Shown here: positions 8,152 through 16,840 of the stretch, piece after piece
How positions within the stretch are numbered: position 1 is the stretch's first letter
Layout of the letters: each line of letters starts with the position of its first letter
From: DATEBA01 sp035288045
Lineage (GTDB): Bacteria > Actinomycetota > UBA4738 > HRBIN12
Assembly: GCA_035288045.1 (NCBI GenBank)
Contig: DATEBA010000074.1
Location: forward strand, 29,443 to 93,442
Direction of reading: 5' to 3'
DNA: 64,000 nt
The notes under the pieces: generated by a model
The model's database searches: none
Seen by the model: only the letters and a program-made list of their open reading frames with translations
Told to the model about the DNA's origin: nothing
Program-made: the position numbers and the translations under genes

Positions 8152-11100
8152 CTATCCGTCGGCGGCCTCGACCCCGACGACCCGTACCTCGCCGTTGCCG
8201 CTCACCGGCTTGCCCGGCAGGAAGACCCGGAAGGACGCGCCGCCTCCGTCTCGGTCCTGGACCCACGCGCGGCCGCCGTGCAGCTCCGCGAACCGGCCGA
8301 CCAGAGACAGACCGATGCCGGTTCCCGGAGTCGCGGGGTTCTGCGTCGGTCCCTGCCGGAACGGCTCGAAGATCGCCTGCTTCAGCTCGTCGGGGACGCC
8401 CGAGCCCTCGTCGTCGACGATGATCAGGGCGCCGCCGTCCTGCGCGCGAACGCGGAGCCAGATCCGTGCGTCATCGACGGTATGCCGGGCTGCGTTCACC
8501 ACCAGGTTCTCGACGATCCTCTCGATCTTCGCAGCGTCGCAGGGCACCGAGACGGGGTCCGCCTCGACGATCACGGTCCGGTCGGCGAGTACCTCGAGGC
8601 TCTGGACCGTGCGGCGGGCGAGAGCTCCAACGTCGGTCCACCGCTCCTTCAGCGTGACGATGCCCCTGTTCAGGCGGTCGATGTCCAGGAGGTCCTTCAG
8701 GAGCCGGTCGAGCTTGCGCGCGTTCGTCGCGAGCCGACCGAGGAGGTCGGCGCGGTCGCCCGGCGAAAGAGCGTCCTGGCGCTCGAGGGTCAACGAAAGC
8801 CCGAGGATCGAGGTGAGCGGGCTCCGGAGCTCGTGAGAGACGGCCGCGAGGAACGTGTTCTTCATCTCGTCCAGCGCACGCAGCCGGTCGGCGGCCTCGC
8901 GTTCGCGCTGCTCGCTGTCGCGGAGGGCCTGCTCGGCGAGTTTGCGCTCGGTGACGTCGAACATCACGCCCTGCACTAGACGGGGGCGCCCCTCCTCGTC
9001 GAGGAGCAGGGAGGCCTCGTCGTGGACCCACACCGTTGTTCCGTCGGGGCGGACGACGCGGTACTCGGAGCTCCAAGCGACGCCGTCGGAGAGCGCGTGC
9101 TCGTATCGGGCCACGGCGACCTCGCGGTCGTCCGGATGTAGGAGCTCGAACCAGAGCTCGGGGCGCGTGATGTACTCCTCGGAAGTCACGCCGAAGAGCT
9201 GCTCGATCTGCGGCGCGATGTAGATCGAGGGAGCGCTCGGGTCGGGGAGCTCGACGTAAAGCACAGCGGGGATGTGCTCGACTAGCGCCTGGAACCGCTC
9301 CTGGGTCTCCCGAAGCTCTGCCTCGGCGGCCTTCTGCTCGGAGATGTCGAACATGACCCCCTGGGAGAAGCGCGGGACCCCGCGGTCGTCGCGCAGGATC
9401 AGGGCCTCGTCGCGTACCCAGACCCAGTGACCGTCGCGGTGCCGGACCCTGTACTCCGCCCTGAACGGCTCGCCTTCCTCGTTGTGCCGGCTAACGCCCT
9501 CGAACACCCGCTGCCGATCGTCGGGGTGCACGCCTTCGGACCAGACCTCGGGCCGCGCGACCCATTCCTCGGGGGTAAAGCCCAGCACGCGCTCGACCTG
9601 GGGACTGATGTAGACGGAAGATGCGACGTCGTCGACCCGGTCGATGTAGGTGATGGCGGGCACGGTCTCCACGAGGGTCCGGTAGCGCTCCTCCGCCTCG
9701 CGGACCTTGTGCTCGGCCTCCTTCTGCCGGGTGATGTCGAGACGGACCCCCTGCCAGTACATGGGACTGCCCTGCTCGTCGCTGACCAGGACGGCCTCGT
9801 CGCGCACCCACACGACCCTGCCGTCCTTGGCTATCTGGCGGTACTCGATGCTGAACGACTCGCCTGTCTCATCGGTCCGCCTGTCCTCGGCGAGCACCCG
9901 CTCGCGGTCGTCCGGGTGGATGGCCGAGATCCACGTGCTCGGTCGGGTCGTCCACTCCTCGGGCGTGTAGCCGATCATCGCCTCGATCTGAGGGCTCACC
10001 CAGAAGACCCCATCCGTCTCGACGGGGGCGTGGACGTAGGTGACGGCCGGGATGTTCTCGACGAGGGTCCGGAACCTCGTCTCCGCCTCGGCGAGGCGCC
10101 GCTGCGACCGGTCTCGGCCTATCGCGGCTCCGAGCGTGTCGGCAGCCGCTCGGAGCGCGTCGATCTCCACCTGGGGCCACTCGCGCTCGTTCGTGCACGA
10201 ATCGAGCCCGAGGAATCCCCACCACTCGTCGCCCACGAAGACCGGCACGACCACCTGGGAGAGCACGCTCTCGCTCTCTAGTGCCCTGCGCTCGTCTTGG
10301 GGGAAGTCCCGCGTCAGCCCGGTGATCACCCCGCCGGCTCCGAGGACCTGCTCCCACCGGGAGAACCCAAGGCGGTACGGGGCCCGGTGGTTCGTCTCGT
10401 CGTCGACAGACTCGATCCCCGGCGCGGTCCATTTCCACCTGATCGTCATAAGGAGGGCGTCGTTCTCGTCGCGATCGTTCTCGAAGACGTGCACCCGGCT
10501 AGCCTCGGACGCGCGTCCCAACCGCTCGAGGACCTGGTCGATGCCTTCCTCCCAGGCGCCCGCCTTGAGGAACCGCTCCGCCGCGAACCCCACGGCCCCC
10601 AGGATCTCGTCGCGGCGGCCGAGCCGTTCCTCGGCCAGCTTCCGCTCCGTGATATCGAGGAGCACCCCCTGCCAGGACCTCGGGGCGCCGTGCTCGTCCC
10701 GCAGCAGCACAGCCTCGTCGCGAACCCAGACCACTCGGCCGTCCTTCGCGATCAGGCGGTACTCCATCCGGAAGGGGTCGCCGGTCTCGTTCGTGCGAGC
10801 GGACTCGGCCAGGACGGCCTCCCGATCGGCCGGGTGGAGCAGACGTACCCAGAGCTCGGGATCGGCCGTCCGCTCCTCGGGCGTGTAGCCGACGAGTGCC
10901 TCGTACTGGGGGCTCATGTAGAGCGCCGTGCTCACGTCGTCGACGGCGTCGATGTAGACGACGGCCGGTAGCTGCTCGACCAGGGTCCGGTAGCGGGCCT
11001 CCGCCTCCTTCATCCGCGCCTCGGCGTCCTTACGCTGGGTGATGTCCAGCATGAAGCCCTGCCAGTACCTGGGTTGGCCGTCCTCGTCCGGGACGAGGAC

Positions 11101-13410
11101 GGCCTCATCGCGGACCCAGACGATGGACCCGTCGGGACGGACCATCCTGTACTCGGCTCGGTACGGCTGGCCGGTCTCCACGGTCATGCCGTTCTGGACG
11201 AGGACCTCGTCCCTGTCCTCGGGGTGGATGAGCGCGGGCCAGAGCTCTCCGTAGTCGACCCACTCCTGTGCAGCGTGCCCCGAGATCGCCTCGATCTGCG
11301 GGCTCATGTACAGGGTGTTGGTCGAGTCGTCCACCGGCTCCAGGTAGATCGCCGCGGGCATCGTCTCGACGAGCGTCCGGTACCGTGCCTCCTCCTCGCG
11401 GAGCCGGCGCAGGGCATCCTTTCGCGCGATCGCGGCGCTGAGGACCCCCGCCGCGGCCCGGAGCGCGTCGAGCTCGACGGGTGACCATTCCCGCTCCGCC
11501 AGGCAGTCGTCGAATCCGATGAAGCCCCACCAGTCGTCGCCGACGAAGACCGGCGCAACGACCGCCGACAGCGTTCCCTGGCCGGCCAGCGCGTGGCGCT
11601 CGGTCTCGGGGAACTCCGAGAGCAGCCCGTGGATCAGGTCCCCTCCTCCGAGGACCTCATGCCATCGCCCGAAACCACCCGCGTCGTAGGGGAAGCCATA
11701 CTGCGTGGGATCGTCGCCCGCGCCCGCGATCCCCGGCGCCGTCCACTCGAACATCCGGGTCATCCCCACTTCGCCCTCCGGCCCCACCTCGTTCTGGAAC
11801 ACGTAGACCCGGCTGACCTCGGCCGCCTTGCCGAGCCGCCGCAGCACCTCGCCGATCTCCTCCTCCCACGCTGGCGCGCGGAGGAAGCGCTCGGCGGCGA
11901 ACGTCAGCGTCTCCAGGACGTTGTCGCGCCGCTGGAGGACGCCCTCCGCGCGCTTTCGCTCCGTGATGTCGAGCACGACCCCCTGCCAGAACAGCGGCCT
12001 GCCCGTCTCGTCGCGTACCAGCACGGCCTCGTTGTGCACCCAGATGATCCGGCTGTCCTTGCGCCGCAACCGATAGTCGACGCTGAACGGCTCGCCGCTC
12101 GCCGTCACCCGATCGTCCTCGGCCACGACCCGGGCTCTGTCCTCGGGATGCAGCTGGCGCGTCCAGAGCTCCGGGTCGGCGATCCACTCCTCCGGCGTGA
12201 ACCCCATGATTTCGACGATCTGAGGGCTGATGTAGAGCACGCTCTTGTCCGCCGCCGCGGCTTGTCGGTAGGTGATCGCCGGAAGCTGCTCCACGAGGGT
12301 TCGGTACTGCGCCTCAGCCTCGCGGACGGCGTCCTCGGCCCGCTTGCGCTCGGTGATGTCGAACATCACACCTTGGTAGAGCGGTCGCCCCCGGGGGCCT
12401 TCACCCACGGGCACGGCGTCGTCGCGCACCCAGACGACCTCGCCGCTCCTCGTTAGGAGACGGTACTCCTCGCTGAACGGACGTCCGGCCGTTGCGGTCT
12501 GGGCCCATGCTGCGAGCACGCGGTCGCGGTCCTCGGCGTGGCAGCGCTTGTGCCAGAGCTCGGGGTCGGCTTGCCACTCCCCGTCCGTGTAGCCGAGGAG
12601 CCTGAAGATCTGCGGGCTCATATATGTCGCCGGCGCGGCACCGGGCTCCGACGCCGAGTCCCACACGTACGTGACGGCCGGAACGGTCTCGACCAGGCTT
12701 CGGTAGCGCGCCTCGGCCTCCCGGCTCTGCTCCTCGGCGAGCCTGCGGGCGGTGATGTCGAGGAAGAATCCCTGCCAGAGCGTCGCCCGCCCGTCCGGTC
12801 CGCGCTCCCGCACCACCACCTCGTCGCGGACCCACACGTTCCGACCATCCTTGGCGAGGAGTCGGTACTCCAAGTCGAAGGGCTCGCCGGTGCGGTCGGT
12901 TCGCTCCCACTCCGAGATCACGCGGTCGCGGTCCTCAGGATGCAGCCGGCGGCGCCAGGTCTCCGGGTTGCCGGTCCACTCCTCCTGCGTGAACCCGAGG
13001 AGTTGCTCGATCTGCGGGCTCACGTATCTCATGGGACCGTGGCCGCTGAGATCCCACGTGTAGAAGACTGCCGGGATGTGCTCCACGAGCGCCCTGTATC
13101 GGCTCTCGCCCTCCCGGAGCGCCCGCTCGGTCCGCTCGCGAGCCTGCATCTCGCGTCGCAGGTCACGCCACCGGAGAAGGGAGAAGACGCCGAGACCGAA
13201 AGTGAGCGCTACGAGCGCGACCAGGATCTCGTCGAGCTCCAGGCGCTCGTATTGCTCGACCCGCTCGCGGAGGCGCTCGAAGAGGTCGAACCTCGCCGCG
13301 AGGACGAACACGACGATGCCGCCGCCGAGGATGACGGCGAGGTCACGGAGCACGTGCGTGCTCCGTGACGGCGATGGAGTACCGCGGTCGCTCATGAGGG
13401 TGCCGTTCAC
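8152..13410 (-). CDS. giant sensor histidine kinase, 8 PAS + 2 GAF domains
   Basis: A 1752-residue membrane-anchored kinase. Two hydrophobic segments near residues 24-42 and 60-80 are joined by a short charged loop, with no sizeable extracellular domain. Eight PAS-PAC units follow, each opening with (Y/F)RxLVExxPA and ending with WQG-(M/V)-DIT-xRK. A GAF domain lies after PAS 3 (about 505-660) and another after PAS 5 (about 930-1090); the GAFs share VFVGD(D/E)WWGF and (A/S)ERFL. The C-terminus has HisKA with the phospho-accepting H1526 (SHELRSP), then HATPase_c with an N box (NLVVNAARH), DEGSGVP and GTGIGLSLV. The cue is unknown. No response regulator is adjacent, so it is an orphan kinase. 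Starts at GTG 13410 or ATG 13395 are both possible. Confidence 0.93.
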   Translation of the reverse strand: MNGTLMSDRGTPSPSRSTHVLRDLAVILGGGIVVFVLAARFDLFERLRERVEQYERLELDEILVALVALTFGLGVFSLLRWRDLRREMQARERTERALREGESRYRALVEHIPAVFYTWDLSGHGPMRYVSPQIEQLLGFTQEEWTGNPETWRRRLHPEDRDRVISEWERTDRTGEPFDLEYRLLAKDGRNVWVRDEVVVRERGPDGRATLWQGFFLDITARRLAEEQSREAEARYRSLVETVPAVTYVWDSASEPGAAPATYMSPQIFRLLGYTDGEWQADPELWHKRCHAEDRDRVLAAWAQTATAGRPFSEEYRLLTRSGEVVWVRDDAVPVGEGPRGRPLYQGVMFDITERKRAEDAVREAEAQYRTLVEQLPAITYRQAAAADKSVLYISPQIVEIMGFTPEEWIADPELWTRQLHPEDRARVVAEDDRVTASGEPFSVDYRLRRKDSRIIWVHNEAVLVRDETGRPLFWQGVVLDITERKRAEGVLQRRDNVLETLTFAAERFLRAPAWEEEIGEVLRRLGKAAEVSRVYVFQNEVGPEGEVGMTRMFEWTAPGIAGAGDDPTQYGFPYDAGGFGRWHEVLGGGDLIHGLLSEFPETERHALAGQGTLSAVVAPVFVGDDWWGFIGFDDCLAEREWSPVELDALRAAAGVLSAAIARKDALRRLREEEARYRTLVETMPAAIYLEPVDDSTNTLYMSPQIEAISGHAAQEWVDYGELWPALIHPEDRDEVLVQNGMTVETGQPYRAEYRMVRPDGSIVWVRDEAVLVPDEDGQPRYWQGFMLDITQRKDAEARMKEAEARYRTLVEQLPAVVYIDAVDDVSTALYMSPQYEALVGYTPEERTADPELWVRLLHPADREAVLAESARTNETGDPFRMEYRLIAKDGRVVWVRDEAVLLRDEHGAPRSWQGVLLDITERKLAEERLGRRDEILGAVGFAAERFLKAGAWEEGIDQVLERLGRASEASRVHVFENDRDENDALLMTIRWKWTAPGIESVDDETNHRAPYRLGFSRWEQVLGAGGVITGLTRDFPQDERRALESESVLSQVVVPVFVGDEWWGFLGLDSCTNEREWPQVEIDALRAAADTLGAAIGRDRSQRRLAEAETRFRTLVENIPAVTYVHAPVETDGVFWVSPQIEAMIGYTPEEWTTRPSTWISAIHPDDRERVLAEDRRTDETGESFSIEYRQIAKDGRVVWVRDEAVLVSDEQGSPMYWQGVRLDITRQKEAEHKVREAEERYRTLVETVPAITYIDRVDDVASSVYISPQVERVLGFTPEEWVARPEVWSEGVHPDDRQRVFEGVSRHNEEGEPFRAEYRVRHRDGHWVWVRDEALILRDDRGVPRFSQGVMFDISEQKAAEAELRETQERFQALVEHIPAVLYVELPDPSAPSIYIAPQIEQLFGVTSEEYITRPELWFELLHPDDREVAVARYEHALSDGVAWSSEYRVVRPDGTTVWVHDEASLLLDEEGRPRLVQGVMFDVTERKLAEQALRDSEQREREAADRLRALDEMKNTFLAAVSHELRSPLTSILGLSLTLERQDALSPGDRADLLGRLATNARKLDRLLKDLLDIDRLNRGIVTLKERWTDVGALARRTVQSLEVLADRTVIVEADPVSVPCDAAKIERIVENLVVNAARHTVDDARIWLRVRAQDGGALIIVDDEGSGVPDELKQAIFEPFRQGPTQNPATPGTGIGLSLVGRFAELHGGRAWVQDRDGGGASFRVFLPGKPVSGNGEVRVVGVEAADG

Positions 13411-13762
13411 GGGGGTTATCGACGTGCCCAGGGGGCACCTGAAGGCGAGTCCGAAATCCCCCGATCGGGCGAGGTCCCGCTGGACCCGGGGGAGGCCGAG
13501 CGGAGCGGTTGTACCGCGGTAGGCTGGTTGCGTGCTACGAGCGTCCTCCAGGTTCCATCCGCGGATCCGCGTCGTCCCTCTCGGTTATCCCTCGCCTCGG
13601 TGCGTGGGTTCCGGCGTCCTCCGAGATCCCCGCGGTCCCGAGCGTCACGCAGGCCCCAGGCGTCGACGTGCGTGAAAGGTGCCCGCCAGCCGACGGAACC
13701 GTTCTCCGACGCTAATCTCTTCTCGACCGGTGCAAGCCCGTTCGTGGAAGAAGGAGGTTCTC
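13411..13762. other. intergenic region between kinase and copper island
   Basis: About 350 bp between divergent genes. The only features I can support are the ribosome binding site AAGGAGG at 13751-13757 for the cupredoxin gene and an unsupported TAGGCT box at 13520-13525. No coding sequence with normal codon bias, RNA gene or repeat is evident. Confidence 0.5.
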
Positions 13763-14212
13763 TTGCTACGTTCACGCAAGGTTGTCTTCGTCCTCTTCGC
13801 CATCGGGGTAGTGGCGGGAGCATCGCTGGCCGCTTGCTCGGACGATGAACCGGCTCCCGGCGGCGGTGTGAGAACGATCGAAGTTCGGGCCCGCGATGAA
13901 TTCGCTTTCGAGCCCCCTGAGGTCGATGTGCGGGCGGGGGAGACCGTTCGCTTCGTGGTGACCAACGAGGGAGAGCAACCGCACGAGTTCGTGCTGGGAG
14001 ACGAGGCCGTCCAGCAGGAGCACGAGGGGCAGATGGACGGAAGCATGGACCACGGGGCGATGGACATGGGGGACATGCCGGCGCTCGAGCTCGCTCCCGG
14101 TGAGACGGAGGAGGCGACTGTCACCTTCAGGGAGCCCGGCGAAGTGCGCTTCGGGTGCCACGTGCCCGGTCACTACGACGCCGGGATGGTCGGCACGGTG
14201 GTCGTCGGCTAA
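13763..14212 (+). CDS. cupredoxin-domain lipoprotein, probable periplasmic copper protein
   Basis: A 149-residue lipoprotein: signal LLRSRKVVFVLFAIGVV with lipobox LAAC (C25). The mature part is a single cupredoxin fold with a full type 1 copper set, H74 (QPHEF), C132, H137 and M142 (GCHVPGHYDAGM). An insertion before the second half is rich in Met, His and Asp (EGQMDGSMDHGAMDMGDMP), resembling copper-binding methionine motifs. The start is TTG at 13763, chosen because AAGGAGG precedes it by five bases and it gives an intact lipoprotein signal. It sits upstream of csoR, copA and a second metal ATPase, so a role in extracytoplasmic copper binding or electron transfer is likely. Function beyond copper binding is inference. 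Confidence 0.85.
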   Translation: MLRSRKVVFVLFAIGVVAGASLAACSDDEPAPGGGVRTIEVRARDEFAFEPPEVDVRAGETVRFVVTNEGEQPHEFVLGDEAVQQEHEGQMDGSMDHGAMDMGDMPALELAPGETEEATVTFREPGEVRFGCHVPGHYDAGMVGTVVVG

Positions 14213-14355
14213 GGGATCGCCTCGGCAGATACCCTTCCCGGGTAGGATGGGGAACCCGGCCGGCCGCGTGGCGCGGCTCTCGGGGACGGCGCGTGGCTTA
14301 GCCGCTCATTGGACTCGTGGGTTGGTTCATGACCCGTCCATCCGCGGCGAACCGG

Positions 14356-14384
14356 TTGACGGGGATACCCCCCTGGGGTATAGT
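14356..14384 (+). promoter_or_regulatory. csoR-copA promoter with overlapping CsoR operator
   Basis: TTGACG (14356-14361) and TATAGT (14379-14384) are spaced by 17 bp. The spacer and -10 box contain the inverted repeat ATACCCC-CCT-GGGGTAT at 14365-14381. GC-rich dyads of this form are the known binding sites of copper-sensing CsoR proteins. Bound CsoR would cover the -10 box; Cu(I) would release it. The start codon lies 30 nt downstream. Confidence 0.88.
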
Positions 14385-14413
14385 GACGAGCAAACCGGCT
14401 ACTGGGGGATTCC

Positions 14414-14689
14414 ATGTACGGATACGCGATGAAGAAGAAGGAGCTGCAGGACCGGCTCCGCCGGATCGAGGGGCAGATCCGGGGGCTGCAGCGGATGCTC
14501 GATGAGGACAAGTACTGCGTCGACATCCTGACGCAGGTGAGCTCGGCCACGGCCGCTCTTAGAGCCGTTGGGTTGGGCCTGCTAGACGATCACGTCCGGC
14601 ACTGTGTGCGGGAGAGCCTGGAGCAGGGGAACGGCGACGAGAAGGTCGACGAGCTCATGTCGGCCGTCGCCCGGTTCGCGGGGAAGTGA
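14414..14689 (+). CDS. csoR: copper-sensing transcriptional repressor CsoR
   Basis: A 91-residue all-alpha DUF156/CsoR-family repressor. The Cu(I)-binding triad of true CsoR is intact: C35 (KYCVDILTQ), H60 and C64 (HVRHC). The N-terminal RLRRIEGQIRGLQRML helix is the family signature that lines the DNA-binding face. The matching operator overlaps its own promoter, supporting autoregulation and copper as the signal rather than nickel or formaldehyde (RcnR/FrmR types have different ligands). The stop overlaps the copA start. ATG 14414 is used; ATG 14429 is an alternative. Confidence 0.95.
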   Translation: MYGYAMKKKELQDRLRRIEGQIRGLQRMLDEDKYCVDILTQVSSATAALRAVGLGLLDDHVRHCVRESLEQGNGDEKVDELMSAVARFAGK

Positions 14690-16836
14690 GCGGCATGGCG
14701 CAGGCGACAGCGGGCCGCGAGCTCCGGCTCGACGTGAAGGGCATGACGTGCGGGTCCTGCGCGATGCGCGTCGAGCGGACCCTCAACAAGCAGCCGGGCG
14801 TCACGGCGTCGGTGAACTTCGCGACCGGCGAGGCCGTCGTGATGCTCGAGGACGAGGCGCCGCTGCTGGAGGTGCTCCGCGAGGCCGTACAGGCTCGCGG
14901 GTATGACGTCGTACCTCACGTCGACGAGGCGGAGGAGTCCGCGCGCGCCGACGAGCGGGGGTGGCTCATCCGGATGGCGGTGGCCTGGCCGCTCGGACTG
15001 GCGACGCTCCTGCTCGGGCTCCTCTTCATGGAGGAGCCGTGGGCGCGATGGACGTCGCTGGTGCTGGCGACACCGGTCCAGCTGTACGGCGGTTGGCCGT
15101 TCCTCAAGGGCGCTGCGATCCGTGCGCGGGTGCTAACGGCGAACATGGACACCCTCATCGCGCTCGGAACCTCGGCCGCGTACCTCTACTCTGTCTGGGC
15201 GCTGTTCTCCGACGAGGACCTCTACTTCGACAGCGCCGCGGTGATCCTCGCGTTCCTCCTGCTCGGTCGCTGGCTCGAGGCGCGCGCGAAGGGAAGCGCG
15301 TCTCAGGCCATCAAGCGGCTGCTCGAGCTCGGCGCCAAGGAGGCCTGGGTCGTCCGCAACGGCAAGGAGATGAAGGTGCCGGTCGACGCCGTCCAGGTCG
15401 ATTGGGAGGTAAGGGTCCGGCCCGGCGAGAAGGTCCCGGTCGACGGCGTGGTGGTCGAAGGCTCGTCGGCAGTGGACGAGTCCATGCTCACCGGCGAGTC
15501 GGTCCCCGTCGAGAAGACCGTGGGATCCGAGGTGGCCGGGGCGACTCTCAACGTGGACGGTTCGCTCCTGATCCGCGCCACGCGCGTGGGATCGGACACG
15601 GCCCTCGCCCAGATCGTGCGGCTCGTGGCGGAGGCGCAGGGGAGCAAGGCGCCTATCCAGCGGTTGGCGGACCGCGTGGCCGGGATCTTCGTGCCGATCG
15701 TGATGGCTATCGCAGCCGCGACCGCCGGCGGGTGGCTCATCGTGTCGGGCCGGGCTCGAGACGCGCTCGTTCCCGCGGTCGCGGTGCTGATCATCGCGTG
15801 CCCGTGTGCGCTCGGCCTCGCGACGCCGGCCGCCATCATGGTGGGGACCGGTCGGGGGGCACAGCTGGGGATCCTGATACGCGGCGGGGAGGTGCTCGAA
15901 CGCTCGAGGAAGATCGACGTGGTCGTCTTCGACAAGACCGGCACCCTTACGGAAGGCCGGATGCACCTCGAGGGGGTGTCGGGCGACGAACGGACGCTCG
16001 AGCTCGCCGCGGGAGCCGAGGCCGGGAGCGAGCACCCCATCGCACGGGCTGTGGTCTCCGGTGCCGAGGAGCGCGGGATCGCGATCCCCGGAGCCGAGGA
16101 CTTCCGGGCCGTAGCCGGCCGAGGCGTGCGCTCGAAGGTGGCCGGCATCGAGATGTTCGTCGGACGTCGGGCGTTCCTCGAGGACGAGGGGCTCGGGATA
16201 CCCGACTGGCTGGAACAGGAGGCGGGGCGGCTCGAGGCGGGAGGGAAGACGGTGTTCTGGGCCGGGTGGAACGGCAAGGCTCGCGGCGTGCTCGCCGTGG
16301 CCGATCGCCTGAAGGACGGCGCGCGAGAGGCCGTTGAAGCTCTGCACCGCTTGGGAGTCGAGGTGGCGATCGTGACCGGCGACAACCGCGTGACCGCCGA
16401 GGCGATAGCGCGTCAGGTGGGGATCGACCGCGTCCTGGCGGAAGTGGTGCCGGGCGAGAAGGTGGACGCGATCCGCGACCTGCAGTCGGAGGGGAAGGTC
16501 ATCGCGATGGTGGGGGACGGGATCAACGACGGTCCCGCGCTCGCGCAGGCCGACCTCGGCATCGCGCTGGGGACCGGTACCGACGTGGCGATCGAGGCGT
16601 CCGACATCACGCTGATCAGGGGCGACCTCGACGGGGTCGTGAAGGCTATCAGGTTGTCCCGCAAGACCTTCCGGACGATCGTGGAGAACCTGTTCTGGGC
16701 GTTCGGCTACAACGTGGCGGCGATCCCGCTCGCCGCCTTAGGGCTGCTGAACCCGATCATCGCGGGCGCCGCGATGGCGTTCTCGTCCGTTTCGGTCGTC
16801 ACGAACTCCCTCCGACTGCGCCGGTTCAGGGGATAG
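14686..16836 (+). CDS. copA: Cu(I)-exporting P1B-type ATPase
   Basis: A 716-residue copper pump. An N-terminal heavy-metal-associated domain carries GMTCGSC (C22, C25). Transmembrane helices flank the actuator domain (TGES in MLTGESVPVEK). The transport motif C372-P-C374 in IACPCALGLATP is the P1B-1 signature; D416 in DKTGTLT is the phosphorylated residue, and SEHP, the GDG hinge (MVGDGINDGPALA) and the C-terminal NxxxYN and MxxSS motifs (FGYNVAAIP, MAFSSVSVV) follow. It starts at GTG 14686, overlapping the csoR stop. Under CsoR control it would export Cu(I) from the cytoplasm. Confidence 0.96.
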   Translation: MSGMAQATAGRELRLDVKGMTCGSCAMRVERTLNKQPGVTASVNFATGEAVVMLEDEAPLLEVLREAVQARGYDVVPHVDEAEESARADERGWLIRMAVAWPLGLATLLLGLLFMEEPWARWTSLVLATPVQLYGGWPFLKGAAIRARVLTANMDTLIALGTSAAYLYSVWALFSDEDLYFDSAAVILAFLLLGRWLEARAKGSASQAIKRLLELGAKEAWVVRNGKEMKVPVDAVQVDWEVRVRPGEKVPVDGVVVEGSSAVDESMLTGESVPVEKTVGSEVAGATLNVDGSLLIRATRVGSDTALAQIVRLVAEAQGSKAPIQRLADRVAGIFVPIVMAIAAATAGGWLIVSGRARDALVPAVAVLIIACPCALGLATPAAIMVGTGRGAQLGILIRGGEVLERSRKIDVVVFDKTGTLTEGRMHLEGVSGDERTLELAAGAEAGSEHPIARAVVSGAEERGIAIPGAEDFRAVAGRGVRSKVAGIEMFVGRRAFLEDEGLGIPDWLEQEAGRLEAGGKTVFWAGWNGKARGVLAVADRLKDGAREAVEALHRLGVEVAIVTGDNRVTAEAIARQVGIDRVLAEVVPGEKVDAIRDLQSEGKVIAMVGDGINDGPALAQADLGIALGTGTDVAIEASDITLIRGDLDGVVKAIRLSRKTFRTIVENLFWAFGYNVAAIPLAALGLLNPIIAGAAMAFSSVSVVTNSLRLRRFRG

Positions 16837-16840
16837 CCAC

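Noticed and set aside
8152..13410. Repeats in the kinase considered as assembly collapse or mobile repeats
   Set aside because: The PAS units differ throughout and keep an open frame across 5.2 kb, which fits protein-level duplication rather than an artefact.
13532..13675. A 47-codon GTG-started frame 6 nt after a TAGGCT box, upstream of the cupredoxin gene
   Set aside because: Third-position GC is not coding-like, the peptide is Arg/Pro-rich noise and no homologue is recognisable; the box match alone is weak evidence.
14283..14340. GGACGG...CCGTCC pairing with an internal GGGT/ACCC stem upstream of csoR, resembling a tRNA
   Set aside because: At 58 nt it is too short, lacks the D and anticodon arms and has no conserved tRNA bases.
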